Below, one piece after another: positions 9,115 to 17,365 of a stretch of 64,000 nt of DNA; the first letter of the stretch is position 1, and every line of letters begins with the position of its first letter. Made by a program: the position numbers and the translations under genes. This DNA comes from Burkholderia glumae LMG 2196 = ATCC 33617 (GTDB lineage Bacteria; Pseudomonadota; Gammaproteobacteria; Burkholderiales; Burkholderiaceae). The stretch spans positions 496,001 to 560,000 of the forward strand of contig NZ_CP009435.1 of assembly GCF_000960995.1 (NCBI RefSeq), written 5' to 3'. The notes below the pieces were generated by a model. The model saw only the letters and a list, made by a program, of their open reading frames with translations, was not told the origin of the DNA and ran no database searches.

Positions 9115-10410
9115 TCAGGCGAGCCGATACTGTTCGCGGGCGGATTTCGTCCGGTACAGCAGCAGCGTCGCCACCATGCCGCACACGGCGGCCGCGCCCA
9201 TCCACGCGCCCGGTGCGGCCTTGTCGCCGGTGGCATGGATCAGCCAGGTGGAGATCGCCGGCGTGAAGCCGCCGACCATCGTGGCCAGACTATAGGCCAT
9301 CGAGAAGCCGGTGGAGCGCACCTTGGCCGGCATCAGCTCGGTCAGCGCCACCACCATCGCGCCGTTGTACCACGCATAGAGCAGCGAAAGCCACAGCTCC
9401 ACGGCCAGCAGCTTGCCGAACGACGGCGCGTGGATCAGCCACTGCACCGCCGGATAGGCGGTAAACACGGTCAGGATGGTGAACGCCAGCATCACCGGGC
9501 GCCGGCCCACGCGGTCGGACACCGCGCCCGAGATCGGCAGCCAGATGAAGTTCGAGACGCCCACGCAGGCCGTGACGAGCAGCGCGTCGAACGACGACAT
9601 CTTCAGCACCACCTTGCCGAAGGTGGGCGTATAGGCGGTGATCAGGTAGAACGAGGTGGTGGTCATGATCACCAGGCCCATGCCGGCCAGGATCAGCCCG
9701 GCGTTGGCGACGATGGTGCGGGTGATCTCGCCGATGCTGGGATGGTGCTTGCGCGCGGCGAATTCGTCCGACTCCTGCAGCGTGCGGCGGATGTAGAACA
9801 GGAACGGCACGATCAGGCAGCCGACCAGGAACGGCACGCGCCAGCCCCAGCTCGTCATCTGCTGGGCGGGCACGAACGCGTTGAGCAGCACGCCGAGCGA
9901 GGCCGCGAACACCACCGCCACCTGCTGGCTGGCCGACTGCCACGAGCAGAAGAAGCCGCGGTTGCCGCGCGAGGCGATTTCGGCCAGGTAGACCGACACG
10001 CCGCCGAGTTCGGCGCCGGCCGAGAAGCCCTGCAGCAGCCGGCCGAACAGCACGATGGCCGGCGCCACCAGGCCGATGCTCTGGTAGCCGGGCACGAACG
10101 CCACGCACATGGTGCCCACCGCCATCAGCGAGAGCGACAGGATCAGCCCCTTGCGGCGGCCGTGGCGGTCCATGTAGGCGCCCAGCACGATCGCGCCGAT
10201 CGGGCGCATCAGGAAGCCCGCGCCGAACACGGAGAACGCCAGCATCAGCGAAACGAACTCGTTGCCGGACGGGAAGAACGTCGCCGCGATCGCGGCCGCG
10301 TAATAGCCGTAGACGGTGAAGTCGTACATCTCCAGGAAATTGCCGCTGACGGCGCGAAACACCGAACGCGCGCGCGAATCGCGCCGCTCGACTTGGATGA
10401 CTGCTGACAT
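9115..10410 (-). CDS. citrate/tricarballylate:proton symporter, CitA/TcuC-like MFS protein
   Basis: This 431-residue MFS transporter has twelve predicted membrane segments and very close resemblance to Salmonella CitA/TcuC (434 residues). Examples are SGNFLEMYDFTVYGYYAA near the N-terminus, GRLLQGFSAGAELGGVSVYL, the loop 2-3 motif DRHGRRKG, and GVSNFIWLPISGAVSDRVGRR. It should import citrate or a related tricarboxylate with protons. ATG 10410 has GGAAGG eight bases upstream. It is the first gene of an operon with a TctD/TctE-like pair, which probably controls its expression. Exact substrate (citrate, tricarballylate or another) is inferred from family. Confidence 0.87.
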   Translation of the reverse strand: MSAVIQVERRDSRARSVFRAVSGNFLEMYDFTVYGYYAAAIAATFFPSGNEFVSLMLAFSVFGAGFLMRPIGAIVLGAYMDRHGRRKGLILSLSLMAVGTMCVAFVPGYQSIGLVAPAIVLFGRLLQGFSAGAELGGVSVYLAEIASRGNRGFFCSWQSASQQVAVVFAASLGVLLNAFVPAQQMTSWGWRVPFLVGCLIVPFLFYIRRTLQESDEFAARKHHPSIGEITRTIVANAGLILAGMGLVIMTTTSFYLITAYTPTFGKVVLKMSSFDALLVTACVGVSNFIWLPISGAVSDRVGRRPVMLAFTILTVFTAYPAVQWLIHAPSFGKLLAVELWLSLLYAWYNGAMVVALTELMPAKVRSTGFSMAYSLATMVGGFTPAISTWLIHATGDKAAPGAWMGAAAVCGMVATLLLYRTKSAREQYRLA

Positions 10411-10874
10411 GGGGACCTTCCTTGCGCTGTGCGCCTGTTGCCGCGGCGGCCCCGGCGGGCCGCCTCCACGGCGAAGAAAAACGATGAAACGACGACGAAG
10501 CGGGCAGCTCACGCGGCCGTCGCCGCGGGCGGCGGCCCCGTCGGGCGAGCCGCATGAGCGCCTTGCCGGCCTGCCGGCGCGGCTCCGGCAGCCGATGCGC
10601 GGCCTCGACGCCGTCGAGCCCGTAGCGGCCGTCGAGCTCGATGCCGGGCGCGCAGCCAATCCGCATCGGGCGGGCCCGCGAATCGCGGCGCCTGCCCTGG
10701 CGCGGCGGGACGCCCGGCCAGCCGATGCCGGCAGCCGCGAGCCTCATCAGCACCTCGCCCGGACCCGGCACGGGCACGGGCACGGGACTCTCGACGCGGC
10801 ACAGGGCCGTCTGGCTCGATTCGAATCGCTCTCATCGGTGTTACATCACGCGTTCCGGCGCCGCGGCAGCCGGT
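10411..10874. other. intergenic region, 464 bp
   Basis: The region lies upstream of the citrate-type symporter operon and after the 3' end of the solute-binding protein gene. The operon promoter should be near 10430-10520 on the minus strand, where an A-rich patch (AAAAACGATGAAACGACGACG) occurs. Three copies of CACGGG lie at 10769-10786. Reading frames here are GC-bias artefacts. Confidence 0.5.
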
Positions 10875-11924
10875 TCAATGAAACGCTTCCTGCTGCGTGC
10901 CGTCGACGAACGCATTCGTGTAGGTACGCGACAAGTCGACATGCCGCGCCATCAGGCCGGTTCCCGTCGATACCAGAACCTTCAGCACGGTGGCCGGGGC
11001 ATCCGCGGGCATCCGGCCGTCCGCCGAAAACGACGGCTTGGCCAGCGCGAGCGCGGACACGTAGCCGGCGCGGTCCTTGCCGACCAGCCCGGGCGGCAGC
11101 ACGGCGGCGATCTGCCCGGCATCGTGGCTGCCGATGAAGCGCAGCGCACGCACCAGCGCGTGCACCACCCGCGCGGTCTCGTCGCGATGCGCGAGCGCCC
11201 AGCTGCGGCGCAGGTACAGGCACGCGCCGACATAGGTGCCGCCCAGCTGCGCGCGCGAGCCCTCCACGCTGCGCAGGTCCACCAGCACGCGCGCCGCGCC
11301 GCTCGACAGCAGGCGCGTGGCGGTCGGCTCCTCGACCATGCCGGCGTCGATCGTGCCCTGCTCGATCGCCTCGACGAAACGCGTGTCCGAGGCGAGCGGC
11401 ACCACCGTGTAGTCGCCGGGCGCCACGCCGGCGCGCGCGGTCAGATAGCGCGTGAGCAGCCAGGTGGAGGCGCCGAAGCCGGTCACGCCGAGCCGGCGGC
11501 CGCGCGCCTCGTCGACCGAGGTCATCGCGGCGCCGGCGGCGGGCCGCGTGGACGCCAGCTCCGCGAGGCCGGCCGCGCGCACGAACACCGCCACCGACAG
11601 CACGTCCTGGCCGCGGCTCTGCAGGTCGATCGTGTGGTCGTAGAAGCCCACCGCGCCGTGGATCGCGCCCGCGATCAGCTCGGTGGAGGTGTCGATGCCG
11701 GCCGGCACCGACAGCACGCGCACGTCGAGCCCTTCGTCGCGGAAATAGCCGAGCCGGTCGGCCAGCACGACCGGCAGATAGAAGATCTTGGACATCCCGC
11801 CCATCATCAGCTTGATCGGCTCGGCGCCGGCCGGCACCGCGAACGTCGCGCCGCCGGCGGCGAGCACGAACGCCAGCATGCCGGATCGCAACCATCGACC
11901 GAGATGACGGGCCAGGGAACGCAT
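10875..11924 (-). CDS. periplasmic solute-binding protein, NitT/TauT (SsuA/ThiY-like) type
   Basis: This 349-residue secreted protein has a Sec signal peptide at residues 1-34 (arginine-rich N-region, hydrophobic core, cleavage likely after VPAGA). The mature part starts EPIKLMMGGMSKIFYLPVVLADRLGYF, the usual opening of SsuA/TauA/ThiY-type binding proteins, followed by GLDVRVLSVPAG. A GAAGGAGACAG ribosome site precedes ATG 11924. No ATPase or permease gene lies beside it, so it is an orphan receptor that must share a transporter elsewhere. Likely ligands are sulfonates, nitrate or thiamine-precursor-like compounds; sequence alone does not choose. Confidence 0.82.
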   Translation of the reverse strand: MRSLARHLGRWLRSGMLAFVLAAGGATFAVPAGAEPIKLMMGGMSKIFYLPVVLADRLGYFRDEGLDVRVLSVPAGIDTSTELIAGAIHGAVGFYDHTIDLQSRGQDVLSVAVFVRAAGLAELASTRPAAGAAMTSVDEARGRRLGVTGFGASTWLLTRYLTARAGVAPGDYTVVPLASDTRFVEAIEQGTIDAGMVEEPTATRLLSSGAARVLVDLRSVEGSRAQLGGTYVGACLYLRRSWALAHRDETARVVHALVRALRFIGSHDAGQIAAVLPPGLVGKDRAGYVSALALAKPSFSADGRMPADAPATVLKVLVSTGTGLMARHVDLSRTYTNAFVDGTQQEAFH

Positions 11925-12120
11925 CGGGAAAACTGTCTCCTTCTCGCGGTGCCGACGCCGCGCTTGTGTTCGGGAACTCCGGTCGGCCAGGCCGCGCGGC
12001 GGAAAACGGGATAACGCGCAGGCGCCGCGCCAACGGTGCCAAGTATAAAAATCGGACGCTTTCTGGTTGCCTTCGGCGCCTCGCGAGTTTTGTCGGTATT
12101 TACCCTCGGCGGCGCCCGCC

Positions 12121-12150
12121 CCTGATCGCCCCTGATCGCCCCTGATCGCC
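12121..12150. repeat. tandem repeat, 10 bp x 3
   Basis: CCTGATCGCC is repeated three times without a mismatch, followed by a degenerate partial copy (CCTGACCGCC) at about 12163-12172. It lies in the leader region of the solute-binding protein gene. Function unknown; copy number could vary between strains. Confidence 0.9.
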
Positions 12151-12414
12151 CCAACCCGCGCCCCTGACCGCCACGGTCGGCCGGCCGCTCGTGGCGCCGG
12201 TGCGACGTGCTCGCCTGCGTTTGACCGCCGGCAACAGGCGGCGCCGAGCTCGCCGCGCAAGGACTGCCGGTTCGCCCCGACCTCTCGCGCGCCCTCGGCC
12301 GGGCGTCCGGCCCGCGCTTTCGGCCCGCGCTTTCGCGCCGCGGCCGCCGGGTAGCGAGCCGGGCGGCGCCCGGCCGCCTCGCCCGGGACGAATCCGCCCG
12401 ACGCGCGCGATTGG

Positions 12415-12427
12415 TGAGATTATCTCA
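12415..12427. promoter_or_regulatory. candidate operator palindrome upstream of MFS exporter
   Basis: TGAGATTATCTCA is a perfect inverted repeat with a single central base, in an AT-rich island about 110 bp before the exporter start. Such short odd-length palindromes are typical of repressor sites. No regulator gene is adjacent, so the binding protein is unknown. Confidence 0.4.
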
Positions 12428-12535
12428 TTTTCTTATTGAATTCCCTTCACCGGTTTAAACGCTACGATCCGCGCACCGCCTCCGGCCCGCGCGCGGGCCA
12501 CGATCCTGTCCATCCGCGAATCGATTCTCTCTCCC

Positions 12536-13753
12536 ATGACCAGCACCTCCGGCATCGTCGAACACGACGTGGCCCGCCCCTGCGTTGCCGTCTCGCCTGC
12601 CCAGACGCGCCGTGCCCTGCTTGCCCTCGCCGTCGGCGGCTTCGGCATCGGCACCGGCGAATTCGTGATCATGGGCCTGCTGCCCGACGCGGCACGCGAC
12701 CTCGCCATCACGATCCCGCAGGCGGGCCACCTGATCAGCATCTACGCGCTCGGCGTGGTGATCGGCGCGCCGCTGTTGGCCGTGCTGGGCGCACGCTGGG
12801 CGCGGCGCAGCTTCCTAGTCGGGCTGATGCTGGTGTTCGCGCTCGGCAATCTGGTCAGCGCCGTCGCGCCCGGCTTCGCGTCGATGGCGCTCGCGCGCTT
12901 CCTGACCGGCTTCCCGCACGGCACCTTCTTCGGCGTCGCGGCGCTGGTCGCGGCCGGGCTCGTGCCGCGCGAGCGGCGCACCCAGGCCGTGGCGCTGGTA
13001 TTCCTCGGCCTGACGGTGGCCACGCTGCTCGGCGTGCCGGTCGTGGCCGCGATCGGCCAGTGGCTGGGCTGGCGCCTCGCCTTCGCGATCGTCGGCGCGA
13101 TCGGCCTGCTCTCGGCACTGCTGGTGCGGCGCTGGGTGCCGTTCATGCCCGGCGACGCGGGGGCGAGCCCGCTGCGCGAACTGGGCGCGCTGCGCAGCCG
13201 GCAGGTGATGTTCACGCTCGGCATCGGCGCGATCGGCGCGGGCGGCGTGTTCTCGGTATTCAGCTACGTGAAGCCGACCATGACCGAGCTCGCGCATCTG
13301 CCGGTCGCGCTGGTGCCGGTGGTGCTCGCGCTGTTCGGGCTCGGCATGGTGACGGGCAACCTGGCCGGCTCGCGCTTCGCCGACCGCGCGCTGGAGAAGA
13401 CCGTGCGCTACGTGCTGATCTGGGCCGTGGTGGTGATGGGCGCCTATACCTTCAGTTCGCACAGCGCCGTGTTCGGGCCGCTCACGGTCCTGCTGGTGGG
13501 CACCATCGTCGCGCTGGCCGCCACGCTGCAGACGCGGCTGATGGACGTGGCCGGCGACGCGCAGACGCTCGCCGCGGCGCTGAACCACGCCGCGTTCAAC
13601 ATCGCCAACGCGCTCGGTGCCTGGCTCGGCGGTCTCACCATCGACGCGGGGCTCGGCTGGTCGTCCACCGGCTGGGTCGGCAGCCTGCTCGCGCTGGCCG
13701 GGATCGGCGTCCACGCCTGGGCGCTCGCCGACCAGCGCAAGCGGCACGGCTGA
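12536..13753 (+). CDS. MFS exporter of the DHA1 family, AraJ-like
   Basis: The 405-residue protein has about twelve membrane segments. The opening segment GFGIGTGEFVIMGLLPDAA is characteristic of the AraJ/YdhP/sugar-efflux DHA1 subgroup, as is the loop GARWARRSF and the segment LTGFPHGTFFGVAALVA. These proteins export sugars, arabinose derivatives or drugs by proton antiport. ATG 12536 follows a CTCTCTCCC leader with no strong Shine-Dalgarno. The gene is single, and the nearest plus-strand gene is 267 bp downstream. Substrate unknown. Confidence 0.82.
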   Translation: MTSTSGIVEHDVARPCVAVSPAQTRRALLALAVGGFGIGTGEFVIMGLLPDAARDLAITIPQAGHLISIYALGVVIGAPLLAVLGARWARRSFLVGLMLVFALGNLVSAVAPGFASMALARFLTGFPHGTFFGVAALVAAGLVPRERRTQAVALVFLGLTVATLLGVPVVAAIGQWLGWRLAFAIVGAIGLLSALLVRRWVPFMPGDAGASPLRELGALRSRQVMFTLGIGAIGAGGVFSVFSYVKPTMTELAHLPVALVPVVLALFGLGMVTGNLAGSRFADRALEKTVRYVLIWAVVVMGAYTFSSHSAVFGPLTVLLVGTIVALAATLQTRLMDVAGDAQTLAAALNHAAFNIANALGAWLGGLTIDAGLGWSSTGWVGSLLALAGIGVHAWALADQRKRHG

Positions 13754-14020
13754 GGCCGGGCCGAAGCCGGGCAGCTCGGCCGCGCGCCCGGCGGCATGCG
13801 GCACGCGACATGCGGCATCGGGCGACCGGCAAGCGCACGCGCCCGGTTCGATCCGCACGGCGCCCGCCGCCCGGGAGCCTCGCCCACCGCGCCCGCCGCG
13901 GCACCCGCCGGCCCGGGCACCCCATCGTGCCGGCCTGCCGCCGCAACGGCGCGGCAAGCGCGCGCAGCGCATTGATCGCCGGTCTAGACTGGCGCTTTCA
14001 ACCCGCCAAGCGAGATCAGC

Positions 14021-15013
14021 ATGAACATCGAAACCACCCGCATCGCGGGCATCGACACGCCGGTGTCGCGCATCGGCCTGGGCACCTGGGCGATCGGCGG
14101 CTGGATGTGGGGCGGCACCGACGACCGGCAGTCGATCGCCACCGTGCGCCAGGCCGTCGAGCAGGGCATCAACCTGATCGACACGGCGCCCGTCTACGGC
14201 TTCGGCCATGCCGAGTCGATCGTCGGCGAGGCGCTCGCGGGCATCCGCGACCAGGCCGTGATCGCCACCAAGGTCGCGCTCGAGTGGAACGCCGACGAGC
14301 AGGTCATGCGCAATGCCAGCGTCGCGCGGATCCGCCGCGAGATCGAGGATTCGCTGCGCCGGCTGCGCACCGACCGCATCGACCTCTATCAGGTCCACTG
14401 GCCCGACCCGCTGGTGCCGTTCGAGGAGACCGCCGCCGAACTCGAACGCCTGCGCCGCGACGGCAAGATCCTCGCGATCGGCGTGAGCAACTACAGCCCG
14501 GCGCAGATGGAGCGATTCGCCTCGGCCGCGCCGCTGGCCACCGTGCAGCCGCCTTACAACTTGTTCGAGCGCGCGATCGAGGCCGACGTGCTGCCGTATG
14601 CGCAGCAGCATGGGCTGCAGGTGCTGGCCTACGGCGCGCTGTGCCGCGGCCTGCTGTCGGGGCGGATGACGGCCGACACGCGCTTCCAGGGCGACGACCT
14701 GCGCCGCACCGATCCGAAGTTCCAGGCGCCGCGCTTCGCGCAATACCTGGCGGCGGTGGACGCGCTGGCGGGCCTCGCCCGCGAGCGGCACGGCAAATCG
14801 GTGCTGGCGCTCGCGATCCGCTGGGTGCTGGACCAGGGGCCGACCATCGCGCTGTGGGGCGCGCGCAGGCCGGAGCAGCTGAGCGGCATCGGCGACGCGT
14901 TCGGCTGGCGGCTCGACGCGCGCGATCTGGCCGACATCGACGCGCTCCTGGCGCGGCACGTGACCGACCCGGTCGGGCCGGAATTCATGGCGCCGCCGCT
15001 GCGCACGGCCTGA
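14021..15013 (+). CDS. aldo/keto reductase
   Basis: This 330-residue NADPH-dependent TIM-barrel oxidoreductase has the full catalytic tetrad: D54 and Y59 (NLIDTAPVYG), K84 (IATKVALE) and H126 (DLYQVHWPD). It belongs to the YajO/IolS-like branch acting on aldehydes or sugar-type carbonyls. The C-terminal motif ALWGARRPEQL replaces the more usual PIPG(A/T)(R/S) cofactor loop wording but keeps the GARRPEQL part. ATG 14021 follows AGCGAGATCAGC. No operon partner. Physiological substrate is unknown. Confidence 0.87.
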   Translation: MNIETTRIAGIDTPVSRIGLGTWAIGGWMWGGTDDRQSIATVRQAVEQGINLIDTAPVYGFGHAESIVGEALAGIRDQAVIATKVALEWNADEQVMRNASVARIRREIEDSLRRLRTDRIDLYQVHWPDPLVPFEETAAELERLRRDGKILAIGVSNYSPAQMERFASAAPLATVQPPYNLFERAIEADVLPYAQQHGLQVLAYGALCRGLLSGRMTADTRFQGDDLRRTDPKFQAPRFAQYLAAVDALAGLARERHGKSVLALAIRWVLDQGPTIALWGARRPEQLSGIGDAFGWRLDARDLADIDALLARHVTDPVGPEFMAPPLRTA

Positions 15014-15067
15014 GCCGCACGACCAGGGCCGCGCCGCCCAAATCGCAGGGCCGCGGAGCCGGCCGCC

Positions 15068-15113
15068 GCGCACAGCATTTATCCAAGCGCCGCGGTGGAC
15101 AAGTGCTGTGCGC
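15068..15113. repeat. 46-bp interrupted inverted repeat between convergent genes
   Basis: GCGCACAGCA (15068-15077) pairs perfectly with TGCTGTGCGC (15104-15113). Inside it, TCCA (15082-15085) pairs with TGGA (15096-15099), separated by symmetric four-base internal loops. The structure lies between the aldo/keto reductase and the convergent binding-protein gene. It may be a bidirectional terminator or a dispersed REP-like element; no T-run follows. Confidence 0.7.
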
Positions 15114-15166
15114 ACGGGCGGCGCGCCGCCGTGCGGCGGTGCCGGCGCCTGCTGCCGGCGCGCCCG

Positions 15167-15991
15167 TCAGGCCAGCCGCGGATAGCCGAGCGCCGCGGCC
15201 TCGTCGGCCATCCGCGCGATCGGTTCGTAATCGGCCTCCTCCAATGCCTCGAAGCCGCGCAGGCGCAGCGCCCGCGCGCGCGCCGGATCGGCGCGGCACG
15301 CCGCGTCGAGCGCCTCGCGCAGCCAGCCGGCCTGGTGGTCGCCGAGACGGCGCGAGGCGATGAGCGGCAGCCCCGGCGCGCCCGCGCTCGCGCCGATCAC
15401 GCGAATCTCGCGCAGCCGCTCGGGCTGGGCGTCGCGCAGATAGGCGAAGGTCACGCAGTCGATCGCCGCGCAATCGGCCCGGTCCGCCGCCAGCGCGTCG
15501 AGCACGTTGCGATGCGAGCCGAACGCCGTGACCGAGGCGAAGAATCGCCCGCCCTGCGCGAGCGGCGCGACGGCATGGCGAAACGCGTTCATGCCGCTGT
15601 GCGAATCGTTGCCGTTGCAGGCCGCGCGCAGGCCCCGGCAGGCGGCCAGCGTGGTGGCGCCGCCCGCCTGCGCGGCGGCCGACACCACCAGCACGCTCGA
15701 ATACCGGGCGCCGTCGCAGCCCTCGGCGTCGAAGCACGGCGTCGCGATCAGCCGCGCAAGCCCGGCGAGCCCGAGCATCCGAAACGGATAGCCGCAGGTC
15801 TGCGACAGCAGCAGATCGGCGCGGCGCCAGAGCGGCATCAGTTCGCCGAACGGCTCGCCGAGCACGCTGACCTCGCGCGTGCCGCCGCGCCGCGCGAACG
15901 CCTCGAGCGCATCGTCGAGCAGTGCGCGCCAGAGCGCGCCATGGCGCGGCGTCACGTTGTACATCGGCAGTCCGGCGATCCATCGGCTCAT
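15167..15991 (-). CDS. PhnD/TctC-like solute-binding domain protein without signal peptide
   Basis: This 274-residue protein resembles phosphate/phosphonate-type (PhnD) binding proteins: an MYNVTPRHGALW opening, LLSQTCGYPF, CNGNDSHSGMNAFRHAV and a HRNVLDALAADRADCAAIDCVTF segment matching the usual H-x-x-V-x-x-G-x-A-D-x-A-A-x-D pattern. ATG 15991 with AGGAG upstream gives no Sec signal, and the preceding in-frame residues do not supply one. Either it acts in the cytosol or it has lost export. No ABC transporter genes are nearby. Ligand unknown. Confidence 0.72.
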   Translation of the reverse strand: MSRWIAGLPMYNVTPRHGALWRALLDDALEAFARRGGTREVSVLGEPFGELMPLWRRADLLLSQTCGYPFRMLGLAGLARLIATPCFDAEGCDGARYSSVLVVSAAAQAGGATTLAACRGLRAACNGNDSHSGMNAFRHAVAPLAQGGRFFASVTAFGSHRNVLDALAADRADCAAIDCVTFAYLRDAQPERLREIRVIGASAGAPGLPLIASRRLGDHQAGWLREALDAACRADPARARALRLRGFEALEEADYEPIARMADEAAALGYPRLA

Positions 15992-16230
15992 GCGCGGCGG
16001 CTCCTGGCCAGCAGGTTCGGAAAAGGTGGCGTGGCGGGCCCTCATTCTGCGCCCGGATCGCGGCGGCCGCGCGCCTGATGCCTGATAAGCAAATGCGAAT
16101 TCGTTGCTTGGTGGCGCGCCGCCGCTTCGCTAGAGTGAGCGCTGCGTCACGCGAACCGCGAGCGAGCCGGGTCCGGCACCCGCCGTCGAGGCGCCGCCCC
16201 GCATCCCGCGCGCCGCCCCGCCTTCCCGAC

Positions 16231-17253
16231 ATGGCCGAATATTTCGACGTAGACCACGCCAACCAGATCCGCGCGCTCGGCGCCCGCTTCGCCGCGCGCA
16301 CCGAGTGGCCGACCTGGCTGCTGATCGCGACCATCTACGGCGGCTGGCTCGGCGTCATGCTGCTGGTGCGCGCCGGCGCGCTGCCGTTCGCGGCGGCCGC
16401 GCCGATGCTGATCGTGCTGGCGGCCTGGCAGATGTCGCTGCAGCACGAGCTGCTGCACGGCCATCCCACGCGCCTCGACTGGCTGAACCGGCTGCTCGCC
16501 TATCCGCCGCTCGCGATCTGGTATCCGTACACCTGCTATCGCGACACGCATCTCGCGCACCATCGCGACGACGATCTGACCGTGCCCGGCGTGGACCCGG
16601 AAGGCAATTACCTGCCGCGCGGGCAATGGGCGACGCTGCCGCGCTGGCGGCGCGCGCTGTGGGTGCTGCGCAAGACCTTCGTCGGGCGGCTCGTGGTGGG
16701 GCCGCCGATGAGCGTGGCCGCGACGCTCGCCGACGCGCTGCGGCGCATCCGGCGCGGCGAGCGCGGCGCCCTGCGCATGTGGGCCACGCACGGCGCCTGC
16801 GTGGCGGCGCTGCTGGCCTGGGTGCAGCACTCGGCCGGCATCGCCTGGTGGGTCTACCTGCTCGCCGTGAGCTGGCCGGCGCTGTCGCTCGCGATGGTGC
16901 GCTCGCTGCACGAGCATCGCGCCGCGGTCCATCCGAAGGCACGCATCGCGATCAACGAGGCCGGCCTCGCGATGCGCCTGCTCTACCTGAACAACAATTA
17001 CCATCTGGTGCATCACGATCTGCCCAGCCTGCCGTGGTTCCAGCTGCCGGCCGCGTACCGGATGCGTCGCGAGGCCTACCTGGCCAAGTGCGACGGCTTC
17101 GTGATCCGCGGCGGCTATCTGGAGCTGCTGCGCCGCTACGCGTGGCGGCCGACCGACGCGCCCGAGCATCCGTTCCGGCACGCCACGGCCGCGCTCTCGA
17201 GCGGCGGCGGCCGGATCGCGGTGATCGAGGGGTGCCTGCAGATCAGCAGCTGA
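16231..17253 (+). CDS. membrane fatty acid desaturase
   Basis: The 340-residue integral-membrane di-iron protein has the three histidine boxes of the family: HELLHGH (72-78), HLAHH (107-111) and HLVHHD (about residue 260). Four hydrophobic segments are visible. It should introduce a double bond into membrane or free fatty acids, or hydroxylate a related substrate. ATG 16231 begins a clear MAEYFDVDH start; the frame upstream is arginine-rich noise and has no homology. It is transcribed alone and converges on the diguanylate cyclase gene. Regiospecificity cannot be read from sequence. Confidence 0.85.
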   Translation: MAEYFDVDHANQIRALGARFAARTEWPTWLLIATIYGGWLGVMLLVRAGALPFAAAAPMLIVLAAWQMSLQHELLHGHPTRLDWLNRLLAYPPLAIWYPYTCYRDTHLAHHRDDDLTVPGVDPEGNYLPRGQWATLPRWRRALWVLRKTFVGRLVVGPPMSVAATLADALRRIRRGERGALRMWATHGACVAALLAWVQHSAGIAWWVYLLAVSWPALSLAMVRSLHEHRAAVHPKARIAINEAGLAMRLLYLNNNYHLVHHDLPSLPWFQLPAAYRMRREAYLAKCDGFVIRGGYLELLRRYAWRPTDAPEHPFRHATAALSSGGGRIAVIEGCLQISS

Positions 17254-17365
17254 GGCGGCGCAAGCACGGCATGCGGGGCGTTCGCCATCGCACCGGCCGG
17301 CCGAGGCCGGCTCGTCCTGCCGACAGCCGGCCTCGCGCGGCGCGCGGCGCGCGGGCGAGGCGGCG

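Larger units (their letters stand above)
11925..12535. other. divergent promoter region, 611 bp
   Basis: The region separates the solute-binding protein gene (minus) and the AraJ-like exporter (plus). It holds a three-copy 10-bp repeat and, near the exporter, an AT-rich stretch at 12410-12460 with a 13-bp palindrome; both are listed separately. The middle (12190-12400) is very GC-rich without a supportable gene. Confidence 0.55.

Noticed and set aside
10769..10786. CACGGG x3
   Set aside because: Short low-complexity GC repeat with no structure or consistent position; likely chance.
12815..15115. 766-residue minus-strand frame across the MFS and aldo/keto reductase genes
   Set aside because: It has histidine/arginine-rich low-complexity composition without motifs, and is antisense to two clear genes.
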